From NCBI GenBank assembly GCA_030587365.1, contig JAUQZE010000023.1, forward strand, positions 62,001 to 126,000: DNA of 64,000 bases, in the 5' to 3' direction. The stretch comes from Candidatus Freyarchaeota archaeon. Its GTDB lineage: Archaea > Asgardarchaeota > Jordiarchaeia > Jordiarchaeales > Jordiarchaeaceae. The translations under genes and the position numbers were made by a program. This document shows positions 16,322-23,621 of the stretch, piece by piece (positions within the stretch are counted from its first letter, which is position 1; each line of letters starts with the position of its first letter). Below the pieces are notes generated by a model, which searched no databases, was not told the origin of the DNA, and saw only the letters and a program-made list of their open reading frames with translations.

Positions 16322-17311
16322 TTGCAGACCGCACCAATTTTCGCTAATCGTAAAACTGCTCTGGATATTAAAATTAGAAATTTTGGGGAAGACCTCTGGT
16401 GTTATTCTCCCTCCCTGCTAACTTACTCCATCGATCAGCATGAACCGGAAGACAGTTTCCGATTCATCCCCATAAGCATCACAGGTCAAAGGTGCCAGTT
16501 ACAATGTGATCATTGCAGAGGACAAATTTTAAAGTCAATGTTTCCAGCTGAGACTCCGAATAGTCTAGAAGCTTTAATCAATAATTTCGCGCACAAAAAA
16601 ACTGAGGGAATTCTAATCAGCGGTGGTTCACTATTAAATGGTTCAGTTCCCTTAATAAGATTCATTCCTGCGCTTAAAAAAATTAAGGAACAGTATGATT
16701 TATCCTTGGTTATACATACTGGTTTAGTTGCCCAAGACTTGGCGGTGGGTCTCGCTGAGGTGGGTGTTGATGCAGTGATGCTCGATATTATTGGGGACAA
16801 TGAAACTATAATAAACGTGTGCCATTTACAAAAAACCACTAATGATTTTGAACTCTCATTGAAACTGCTTGAGCGATATAACATTCCGACCGTTCCTCAT
16901 ATTATTGTTGGACTAAATTATGGAAAATCGGCTGGAGAACTAAAAGCTGTTGATATAATCGCGAAATACCCCCTTAAAGCCTTAGTTGTAGTGGCGTTGA
17001 TGCCATTGGAAAACACACCTATGGAGGCTGTCACACCACCAAGACCTACTGACATATCTAATGTCATCACTTATAGCAGGATGAAGTTTCCAAAAACACC
17101 AATAATACTGGGTTGCGCGCGTCCTAGGGGTACTCACAAAATTTCGACTGACATATTGGCTATCAAATCTGGAGTTAATGGTATAGCGTTTATCAGTCAG
17201 GAAGGGGCGGATTACGCCAAGAAACGGGGATACCAATTGCGGTTTAGTGACCATTGCTGTTCCCTAATTTTCAAAGACATAAGATTGTTAGAAACCGTGG
17301 AGAGTGCGTGA
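16322..17311 (+). CDS. lipS2: Radical SAM protein, probable lipoyl synthase subunit LipS2
   Basis: 329 residues from TTG 16322, with AGGAGGG 5-10 bases upstream. The cluster motif is Cys58-x3-Cys62-x2-Cys65 within 'FIPISITGQRCQLQCDHCRG', a signature of the COG1856-type radical SAM group to which LipS2 belongs. The barrel continues with 'GILISGGSLLNGSVPL' and 'VIHTGLVAQDLAVGLAEVGV', then 'LGCARPRGTHK' near the C-terminus. It follows lipS1 by 19 bases and overlaps the ligase gene by four bases. Together with LipS1 it would convert a bound octanoyl group to lipoyl. A different sulfur-insertion substrate is the alternative. Confidence 0.75.
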   Translation: MQTAPIFANRKTALDIKIRNFGEDLWCYSPSLLTYSIDQHEPEDSFRFIPISITGQRCQLQCDHCRGQILKSMFPAETPNSLEALINNFAHKKTEGILISGGSLLNGSVPLIRFIPALKKIKEQYDLSLVIHTGLVAQDLAVGLAEVGVDAVMLDIIGDNETIINVCHLQKTTNDFELSLKLLERYNIPTVPHIIVGLNYGKSAGELKAVDIIAKYPLKALVVVALMPLENTPMEAVTPPRPTDISNVITYSRMKFPKTPIILGCARPRGTHKISTDILAIKSGVNGIAFISQEGADYAKKRGYQLRFSDHCCSLIFKDIRLLETVESA

Positions 17312-18144
17312 CAGTGCAGTGGCGTGTAATAAGGGATAAAGTTTATCCGGCTCCAGAGGGGCTTGCTTTGGATGAAACTTTGCTGAAAAGTGTGGAGGAC
17401 AGAGAATCCGAGAATGTCTTACGCCTCTATTTTTTCTCTCCCCCCTCTGTAATCATAGGGCATAGCCAGCACATAAACAGTGTCGACCTCGATTTCATAA
17501 AGAGAAATAACATGAGCTTTACCAGACGAATGACCGGAGGAGGAGCAATAATAATGGGTTGCCCAGATTGGCACTCTCAGATTGGAATCACTTTAATCGT
17601 CTATGATGATGGAACCTATCCTCCCAAACTATCAAAAAAGTTCGAGCTTTTCAACCGAGGTGTTCTACTAGGACTAAGATATTTGAATTTAGACGCAGAA
17701 TACTGCTTCGATACCACTGACACCGTGGTGAATGACAAAAAAATCGCGGGAAGTGGAATTTACAGCACTTCCTCAGCCATGTTATTCCACTCAACGATAC
17801 TCATTGATTACGACCTCTTAACAATGCTCAGAGCGATTAAATTCCCCGAAGAAAAAATAAACGACTCCTTGTTAAAGAAAATGGAAAACGGTTACACCAC
17901 ACTTATGAAAGAACTCAACCTAAACCAAGTTGACCCAACTTACATCCAAAACGATGTTGAAAATAATATAATTAAAGGATACAAGGAAACTTTAAACATC
18001 AAATTCACCGGATCCAGTTACACAGAAAAAGAGATATTACTGTCCAAAAAACTAGTGACCGAAAAATACAGTTGCGACGAATGGATTTACACGGACGGAG
18101 CCCACGAGATGGGAGCCTGTTTCCTAAAAAAATTTTCTCAATAA
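17308..18144 (+). CDS. Lipoate-protein ligase family protein (LplA/LipM-like)
   Basis: I place the start at GTG 17308, giving a GTGA overlap with the lipS2 stop; the frame is open to 17254. The protein (about 278 residues) has the biotin/lipoyl ligase fold: 'VIIGHSQHINSVDLDFIKRN', the lipoate-site motif 'FTRRMTGGGAIIMG', and catalytic Lys144/145 in 'VVNDKKIAGSG'. The canonical His after GGGA is replaced here by 'IMGCPDWHSQ'. It would attach lipoate or octanoate to E2/GcvH-type proteins. Being in one operon with the two radical SAM genes, it likely supplies or uses their octanoylated substrate. No lipoylated carrier protein is encoded in the window. Confidence 0.85.
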   Translation: MTVQWRVIRDKVYPAPEGLALDETLLKSVEDRESENVLRLYFFSPPSVIIGHSQHINSVDLDFIKRNNMSFTRRMTGGGAIIMGCPDWHSQIGITLIVYDDGTYPPKLSKKFELFNRGVLLGLRYLNLDAEYCFDTTDTVVNDKKIAGSGIYSTSSAMLFHSTILIDYDLLTMLRAIKFPEEKINDSLLKKMENGYTTLMKELNLNQVDPTYIQNDVENNIIKGYKETLNIKFTGSSYTEKEILLSKKLVTEKYSCDEWIYTDGAHEMGACFLKKFSQ

Positions 18145-18179
18145 TCCGAATAAACCCAAACAAAATTTTTAAAGCGTAT

Positions 18180-19160
18180 TCACACTCTGAATTTGTAGAG
18201 TTCCTGTTCGCTCATTGGTGTCACAGTTATCTTTCTCGAGAGTTCCAGTCTTCCATATTTTACCAAAACCTCATCTCCATTGGCGTCAGAGTACGCTGCC
18301 GTTAGCTTCGCGGCAAATTTTATTGCTTCTTTTAACTTTTTGTCCTGAAGGATTGTTATGGGACTACCACAATCAGGGACTTCAAATACATAATCTGTTT
18401 TATTCTTCAACCTGAGTAGGATTTTGTTTTCCGCCTCATTTCTCCCAACAATAAACTTATTTTCACCGAGTCTAAAATGTCTTCCAACTTTAAGAAGTTC
18501 TATATCCTTTAGTGTAACTCTCTTTTTGTGCTTGAACAAATCTCTGACTTTGTTTGCAAATTCTTTATAAGTTAATAAGCAGCCTCCAGAGGGACACGGA
18601 TAATCGGTTATTTCTAATTTTTTTGCAAGAGCTATTTGTGGTTTTCTGCTTCTTCCTCTAATATCTAAGAGCTGGTTTCTGTCAACCCACCCCATTTTTT
18701 CTGCTTCTGTTTCTGGCAATAATTTTGCGGATAATGGTCTAACAATTTTGCCTTCAAGTCCGGCTTCCCTTTCTATAATCTTCAATGTTTTATAATGCTG
18801 GCTCATCGGTCTTTCATCAAGGACTTCCCCAGTAAAAATAAACTGGGCTCCGATTTCTTCAGCATACTCCTTTGCTTTTTTCAACATAAAAATTCTGCAG
18901 TCTACGCAGGGGTTCATCCCTGAACCGTAGCCAAATTTCGGTTTCCTTAATACCTTTAAGTAGTCCTCACCCTTATACATCGTTTTCAGGGGGATGTTAA
19001 ATTTATTAGCAGCTTCGAGAGCATGGCACTTTCCCCCTTGGTCGCATAGGCAGAATGGTGACGAAAACTTGAGTGCCACAACATTAATACCTTGATCCAG
19101 AATTAGTTTCACCGCTAGGGTTGAATCCAGTCCACCTGAGAGTAATGCTACTGCTTTCAT
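18180..19160 (-). CDS. PP-loop ATPase, tRNA-thiolation-like (ThiI/MnmA-related) with NFACT-R-like C-terminus
   Basis: 326 residues opening with a PP-loop 'VALLSGGLDSTLAVKLI' (SGGLDS 8-13) that adenylates a substrate carbonyl. Cysteines cluster at 'FCLCDQGGKC' (37-45), 'NPCVDCR' (85-88) and 'YPCPSGGCLLT' (~196-201), suitable for persulfide or Fe-S chemistry. The C-terminal part 'VGRHFRLGENKFIVGRNEAE' resembles the NFACT-R/DUF814 RNA-binding module. This archaeal family is generally annotated as a tRNA sulfur transferase. It converges with the lipoate operon (36 bases between stops), and its sulfur chemistry fits the neighbourhood. Confidence 0.8.
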   Translation of the reverse strand: MKAVALLSGGLDSTLAVKLILDQGINVVALKFSSPFCLCDQGGKCHALEAANKFNIPLKTMYKGEDYLKVLRKPKFGYGSGMNPCVDCRIFMLKKAKEYAEEIGAQFIFTGEVLDERPMSQHYKTLKIIEREAGLEGKIVRPLSAKLLPETEAEKMGWVDRNQLLDIRGRSRKPQIALAKKLEITDYPCPSGGCLLTYKEFANKVRDLFKHKKRVTLKDIELLKVGRHFRLGENKFIVGRNEAENKILLRLKNKTDYVFEVPDCGSPITILQDKKLKEAIKFAAKLTAAYSDANGDEVLVKYGRLELSRKITVTPMSEQELYKFRV

Positions 19161-19452
19161 CTATTTATTCCCTCAAAATTTTAATTATTCCTGAAAATTA
19201 TTCGAAAATGATAGCTTTATTTTTCAGAGTATGAGCATGATTCAAGTTGTTTTACCTCTGCTAACTGATAGTAACTGATGGGGCTCTTTCTTATTTTCCT
19301 TCTTAAGTGCCTATTTTTGATGTCTTTGCCATTTATAGGAAATTCCTTCTTTCAATAAAGGGAGCTACACGCATCAGTATATGGAGTCATCATCGTCTAT
19401 GAAATCTTTCAATTCTTATCTCATAATCTCCCCAAAAAATTTAAAAAGATAA

Positions 19453-19494
19453 CTTAACAATAGTTAAGAATAGATTGACTTAACAATAGTTAAG
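19453..19494 (+). promoter_or_regulatory. Duplicated palindromic operator of the cbs-cgl operon
   Basis: CTTAACAATAGTTAAG occurs at 19453-19468 and again at 19479-19494, exactly 26 bases apart inside a 26-base direct repeat. Each copy is an inverted repeat (CTTAAC/GTTAAG) around AATA. It lies directly downstream of a TATA-like AAATTTAAAAAGAT (~19437-19450), where a bound protein would block transcription start. The 14-base core recurs in the metY promoter (26182-26195). Upstream bases 19161-19436 show nothing recognisable. Confidence 0.75.
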
Positions 19495-19512
19495 AATAGA
19501 TTAAGGTTTACT

Positions 19513-19557
19513 ATGAATAAATTGAAGAATAGACTGTTCGTCATCGTGAGGGTCTGA
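19513..19557 (+). other. Short upstream open reading frame (14 codons) before cbs
   Basis: ATG 19513 opens MNKLKNRLFVIVRV and stops at TGA 19555-19557, one base before the cbs ATG at 19559. It lies between the operators and the structural gene, so ribosomes finishing it would be positioned at the cbs start. It may be a leader or coupling peptide, or chance. It has no strong ribosome binding site. Confidence 0.3.
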
Positions 19558-19558
19558 A

Positions 19559-20938
19559 ATGAAATATCTTAACAATATTCTGGAAGCTGTTGGCAACACC
19601 CCGCTGGTGAAACTTAACAAGGTCACTGAAGGAATTGAGGCTACTGTTCTGGCGAAGCTGGAGATGTTTAATCCAGGCGGAAGCGTCAAAGACAGGATAG
19701 GAATCTCTATGATAGAGGCTGCGGAAAAACAAGGACTCATAGAGCCAGGGTACGTTATCGTTGAACCAACCGGTGGAAACACTGGTATCGGACTCGCATT
19801 AGCTGCTGTTGCTAAAGGGTACAAAATCATTTTTACAATTCCAGACAAGATGAGCCGGGAAAAAATTGATCTTCTGAAAGCTTTCGGCGCGGAGGTCATA
19901 GTTACCCCCACCGCAGTTCCCCCAGATCATCCGTCTAATTATGTAAAGGTTGCAGAAAGAATAGTCAAGGAAACTCCAAAAGCCTTCATGCCTAATCAAT
20001 ATTTTAACCCCGCAAATCCCGAAGCTCACTATAAAACCACTGGAGAAGAAATCTGGGAGCAAACTGATGGCAAGGTTGATGTTTTGGTTGCTAGCATGGG
20101 CACAGGAGGAACCATTACGGGAACGGCAAAATATCTTAAGGAAAAGAACCCAAATGTAAGAGTTATAGGAGTAGACCCAGAAGGTTCAATGATTCATCAC
20201 GAATTCTATGGGACAACCGGAGAAATTCACACTTACAAGGTCGAGGGAATCGGCGAGGACTTTATGCCATCCACTCTGGATTTGAAATTGATAGATGAAA
20301 TTATCGTAGTTAGTGATCGAGATGCTTTCCTGACCGCGAGAAGGCTGGCTAAGGAAGAGGGCATTTTCGCTGGGGGCTCTTCTGGAGCCGCCGTATTCGC
20401 TGCTCTACAAGTAGCGAAGAACTTGAAGAAGGGGCAAACTTTGGCGGTTATTCTTCCAGATACGGGAAGGAACTACATGAGTAAGATCTTCTCAGACGAA
20501 TGGATGAGAGAGTATGGATTCCTTGAAAGCGTAGAGGAAAAAATTCTGGTCGCGGATATCTTAAAACACAAATCAAAGAGAATTAAAACTGTTGTGTCGG
20601 TGAAGCCAGAGGACACGCTAGAAACCGCTGTAGGCCTTCTGAGAAAATACGACATATCTCAATTGCCTGTTGTCGCAGATGGTGTTCAAGTTGGAAGTGT
20701 AAGTGAAATTAGCGTTATGAGGAAGTTGGCCAGCAAGGAAGTATCGCGCGAGCAAAAGATTGGCGATGTAATGGATAACCCTCTGCAAACCGTGAACATA
20801 ACGGACAAGATACTGAACCCGCTTTCTCTGTTAAAAGATAAGAACGCGTTTCTCGTTCTTGACAACAATAAAATTGTTGATATAATAGCCACAATAGATG
20901 TGATAAATTATTTCGTGGAAAGAGAGGCTATTAAATGA
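19559..20938 (+). CDS. PLP-dependent cystathionine beta-synthase / cysteine synthase with CBS-domain pair
   Basis: 459 residues. The fold-type II PLP core has Lys44 in 'FNPGGSVKDRIG', the substrate loop 'EPTGGNTGIGLALAA', and the phosphate loop 'SMGTGGTITGTAKY', then 'IFAGGSSGAAVFAAL'. Residues ~335-455 form two CBS motifs (DTLETAVGLLRKYDISQLPV... and MDNPLQTVNITDKIL...) that bind adenosyl ligands and usually regulate activity. CBS-domain-bearing members typically make cystathionine from serine and homocysteine. It overlaps the cystathionine lyase gene by four bases, forming a reverse transsulfuration operon. The palindromic operator upstream suggests control by sulfur or methionine status. 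Confidence 0.85.
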   Translation: MKYLNNILEAVGNTPLVKLNKVTEGIEATVLAKLEMFNPGGSVKDRIGISMIEAAEKQGLIEPGYVIVEPTGGNTGIGLALAAVAKGYKIIFTIPDKMSREKIDLLKAFGAEVIVTPTAVPPDHPSNYVKVAERIVKETPKAFMPNQYFNPANPEAHYKTTGEEIWEQTDGKVDVLVASMGTGGTITGTAKYLKEKNPNVRVIGVDPEGSMIHHEFYGTTGEIHTYKVEGIGEDFMPSTLDLKLIDEIIVVSDRDAFLTARRLAKEEGIFAGGSSGAAVFAALQVAKNLKKGQTLAVILPDTGRNYMSKIFSDEWMREYGFLESVEEKILVADILKHKSKRIKTVVSVKPEDTLETAVGLLRKYDISQLPVVADGVQVGSVSEISVMRKLASKEVSREQKIGDVMDNPLQTVNITDKILNPLSLLKDKNAFLVLDNNKIVDIIATIDVINYFVEREAIK

Positions 20939-22092
20939 GGTTTGCAACCAAAGCCATTCACATTGGAGAGGAACCAGATCTTAGAGAAGGCGGCAGCGGC
21001 GATGTTGTTATTCCCATCCACATGTCCTCCACTTTCGCCAGAAGAGAAGTAGATAAACCTACTGGTGGGTACGAGTATTCGAGAACTGGAAATCCCACTA
21101 GACATGCCCTGGAAAAACGACTAGCCGTTTTAGAGAACGCAAAATACGGCTTGGCTTTTGCCTCCGGTCTAGCGGCTGAGGCTACGCTCGCAATGTCCTT
21201 GTTGAAAAATGGTGACCACGTCGTAGCTTTTGATGACCTATATGGAGGAACGCGGAGACTATTCAACCAGGTTATCTCCAATTTTGGATTAGAATTCACC
21301 TATGTGGATGCTAGAAATCCGATAAACGTTGAAAAAGCCATTCAAAAGAACACGAGAATGTTCTGGTTAGAGACACCAACTAATCCCTTAATGAAATTAT
21401 GCGATATAAAGGCTATTTCAGAAATCGGTAGAGAAAGAAACATTTTGACGGTTGTCGACAACACCTTCATGAGTCCGTATTTTCAGAATCCTCTTGATTT
21501 AGGAGCCGATGTAGCACTTCATAGTACCACAAAATATCTAGGTGGACACAGCGATGTGGTTGGGGGTGCTATAATGCTTTCCAACGAGGAACTCTACCGC
21601 AAACTGAAGTTTAGCCAGAATGCAATTGGCGCTGTTCCTTCACCCTTTGACTGTTTTCTGGTTCTAAGAGGAATAAAAACCTTGGCGATAAGAATGGAGA
21701 GACACAACTTCAATGCGCAAAAAATCGCAATGTATCTCGAATCTCATCCAAAGGTTAAAAAGGTGAATTACCCCGGACTAGAAAGTCATCCTCAGCACGA
21801 ACTGGCGAAAAGGCAAATGTCAGGGTTTGGAGGGATGCTTTCCTTTGAGATTGACGGCAATTTGACTGATGTTAAGGCCTTCCTGAAGAGGGTTAGAATT
21901 TTTGCATTAGCAGAAAGTTTGGGCGGAGTTGAATCCTTGATCGAGCATCCAGCATCGATGACACACGCCAGCATACCTCAGAAAGAAAGAGAAAAAATCG
22001 GGATCAAGGACAACTTGATAAGGATATCCGTGGGTATCGAAGACATAGAAGATTTAACAGAAGATTTAACTCAGGCATTAAACAAGGCTTAA
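20935..22092 (+). CDS. Cystathionine gamma-lyase/gamma-synthase family PLP enzyme
   Basis: 385 residues of the Cys/Met-metabolism PLP family: 'YEYSRTGNPTRHALEKRLA', 'AFASGLAAEATLAMSLL', 'VVDNTFMSPYFQNPLDLGAD', and the PLP-binding Lys200 in 'LHSTTKYLGGHSDVVGG'. 'SLGGVESLIEHPASMTHASI' near the C-terminus is typical of the CGL/CGS subgroup. With the upstream cystathionine beta-synthase (ATGA overlap) the natural role is cleavage of cystathionine to cysteine. Gamma-synthase activity cannot be excluded from sequence. A rho-independent-like hairpin with T-run follows at 22234-22258. Confidence 0.85.
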   Translation: MRFATKAIHIGEEPDLREGGSGDVVIPIHMSSTFARREVDKPTGGYEYSRTGNPTRHALEKRLAVLENAKYGLAFASGLAAEATLAMSLLKNGDHVVAFDDLYGGTRRLFNQVISNFGLEFTYVDARNPINVEKAIQKNTRMFWLETPTNPLMKLCDIKAISEIGRERNILTVVDNTFMSPYFQNPLDLGADVALHSTTKYLGGHSDVVGGAIMLSNEELYRKLKFSQNAIGAVPSPFDCFLVLRGIKTLAIRMERHNFNAQKIAMYLESHPKVKKVNYPGLESHPQHELAKRQMSGFGGMLSFEIDGNLTDVKAFLKRVRIFALAESLGGVESLIEHPASMTHASIPQKEREKIGIKDNLIRISVGIEDIEDLTEDLTQALNKA

Positions 22093-22189
22093 GAATTTTA
22101 AAAATCCTCGTTCGAATGCCATCTTTTTGAGAAATCCAGAACACACCAAAAAAATATAATTGAAGCCCAGGCATTCATCTTCTAGAAAT

Positions 22190-22342
22190 TTAAGCACTAC
22201 GCTCTTCTGTTAAAGCTTTGATTTTTTCTACACGGTCTCTGTGTGGAGACCCTTTTTTAACTGGATCATTACGAAGGTTAATACTCTGACCCTTTTTGGG
22301 AAAAAAGTTCGTATCTGGATAGGATTAGTTCGCCTGGCTCAT
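22190..22342 (-). pseudogene. Small ORF of unknown function with in-frame stop, end of the met-dsrE operon
   Basis: Thirty bases after the DsrE stop, ATG 22342 opens MSQAN, meets TAA at 22325-22327, and then stays open in the same frame for 44 codons. The stretch reads like protein ('SYPDTNFFPKKGQSINLRND', 'HRDRVEKIKALTEERSA') and ends at TAA 22190-22192. The frame's continuity across the stop suggests a 50-residue gene killed by one nonsense mutation. I do not recognise the family. It is last in the metY-metX-metW-tusA-dsrE series. Confidence 0.4.
22234..22258 (+). terminator. Stem-loop terminator downstream of cystathionine lyase
   Basis: GGTCTC-TGTGTG-GAGACC forms a perfect 6-bp stem at 22234-22251, followed by CTTTTTT. 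It lies 142 bases downstream of the lyase stop and overlaps the small decayed minus-strand ORF. The T-run is on the + strand side only, so it would act on the cbs-cgl transcript. Confidence 0.5.
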
Positions 22343-22372
22343 CAGTATTTGTTTCACAATTATGATATCCCT

Positions 22373-22741
22373 TTAGAAGCTCAGAACAGCGTCCGCGTCT
22401 AACAATAGATCGTTTAGTGTCGCTGCACCCACTATTTTAGAATCTTTGATGAATTGGCCTTTGTCTATTCCTAGTAGCATACAGCTTTGCTCACAGACTT
22501 GGAGTTTCACGCCGGCTTTTATTGCTTGATTCATTACGTCCTTGAGGGAAGGAAAGCTTCCGAGCTTTATCTTTTCCGCTTCGCCCTTTTTGACTACGGT
22601 TACTCCTTTGATGACAAAGTATATGGTTGCTTCGATGCCCATCGCCGCAGCTGTCGCCCCGAGAATGAAGGGAGCGTACAATCTCTCAGGTGTATCCGTC
22701 CCGCTGGTCTGAACATACAAGATTTTTTGCTTTTCCGCCAT
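22373..22741 (-). CDS. DsrE-family sulfur-relay protein
   Basis: 122 residues with the DsrE fold: 'ILYVQTSGTDTPERLYAPFI' N-terminally, 'IYFVIKGVTVVKKG', then 'VKLQVCEQSCMLLGI' with Cys83 and Cys87 (the second in the usual persulfide position), and 'KIVGAATLNDLLLDADAVLS' at the end. GGAGGTGG lies 7 bases before ATG. It follows a TusA-like relic by 16 bases, repeating the DsrE-TusA pairing known from sulfur-trafficking clusters. Here the pair sits at the end of a homocysteine-forming operon, which suggests sulfur delivery to or from that pathway. It is distinct from the DsrE2-like protein at 4.6 kb. Confidence 0.82.
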   Translation of the reverse strand: MAEKQKILYVQTSGTDTPERLYAPFILGATAAAMGIEATIYFVIKGVTVVKKGEAEKIKLGSFPSLKDVMNQAIKAGVKLQVCEQSCMLLGIDKGQFIKDSKIVGAATLNDLLLDADAVLSF

Positions 22742-22757
22742 TATTTTCCACCTCCAT

Positions 22758-23006
22758 TTACTTGGTTTTCCTTATGAAAATGTGTAAGCTGGTTCCATCT
22801 TTTCTGGTGGCGACTATTTCCTGTCCCAGCCTTCTGACCAGACTACTAATATCCTCCTCCGCAGCAGGGTCGTGCTCTATAATCTCCGATAGTTAATTAG
22901 TAAAAATCCTGACACTATGTATTCTTGTTCTGAATACTGGTTCAGGACAACGGAATCCAGTACAATGTAATATTCTGTTGAGTTTTAGACTATAAATTTT
23001 TTCCAC
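22758..23006 (-). pseudogene. TusA-like sulfur carrier protein, inactivated
   Basis: One minus-strand frame encodes 'HCTGFRCPEPVFRTRI', an eleven-codon link interrupted by TAA (22893-22895), then 'EIIEHDPAAEEDISSLVRRL' and 'LHIFIRKTK', stop at 22758. The Cys-Pro-x-Pro active motif (CPEP) and the DPAAEEDI segment are the TusA hallmarks, and the spacing between them is normal. Only the stop, and the lack of an ATG after AAAGGTGG (ATT or GTG instead), disable it. It lies three bases after the metW stop and 16 bases before dsrE. A sequencing error could mimic this, but two defects argue for decay. Confidence 0.7.
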
Positions 23007-23009
23007 CTT

Positions 23010-23621
23010 TTATTTTACGGTCTTCGTCTGCATTGAAAGCAGGAAGATTCCGATCTCTCCTAATAAATTTGGAAATATCCTTACTGTTTTGTTTTTTCTT
23101 ATAAAAGCCGAATTCTCGATTTTGATGTTTCTCTTATTACAAAATTCAACAAAGTCGGAAATGCTAAGAAAGTGCAGGTTCGGTGTATCATACCATTCAT
23201 AAGGAAGCGAGAGCGTTACTGGAACCTTTCCTCTAAAAAATATTTTGAATCTTGCATCCCAGTAACAAAAGTTCGGGAAACTGACGATGGTTTTTTCGCC
23301 TACTCGCATGGCTTCTTTTAGGACAAAATCTGGTTTTTTTACCTGTTGGAGGCTCTGGTTTAGTATGGTGTAGTTAAAGGACTTATCTGGATATTCAGAC
23401 AGACCAGTGTCTATATCCTGTTGAAAAACGCTTAAACCCCGGCTCACACATCTACATATTGCTTGTTCGTCGATATCTATTCCCTGAGCATGCACCTGCT
23501 TCTCTCTTATTAGAATGGATAATAACTCTCCATCGCCACAGCCAAGGTCCAATACGTATGAATGCTTTGGAATCCATTCGAGGATAACTCCGTATTCTAA
23601 TTTATTAGAATTATGCGTCAT
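23010..23621 (-). CDS. metW: Methionine biosynthesis protein MetW
   Basis: 203 residues with a class I methyltransferase-like fold: 'VLDLGCGDGELLSIL' (18-32), 'QGIDIDEQAICRCVSRGLSV', then 'SFNYTILNQSLQQVKKPDFV' and 'MRVGEKTIVSFPNFCYWDAR', all characteristic of MetW. Its start overlaps the metX stop by 11 bases, the usual metXW arrangement. In bacteria MetW supports MetX-dependent homoserine acylation, and the same partnership is the simplest reading here. Confidence 0.9.
   Translation of the reverse strand: MTHNSNKLEYGVILEWIPKHSYVLDLGCGDGELLSILIREKQVHAQGIDIDEQAICRCVSRGLSVFQQDIDTGLSEYPDKSFNYTILNQSLQQVKKPDFVLKEAMRVGEKTIVSFPNFCYWDARFKIFFRGKVPVTLSLPYEWYDTPNLHFLSISDFVEFCNKRNIKIENSAFIRKNKTVRIFPNLLGEIGIFLLSMQTKTVK

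Noticed and set aside
22190..23006. TAA recoding as a sense codon
   Set aside because: TAA ends many well-supported genes in this window, so reassignment is not credible; mutation or read error is simpler.
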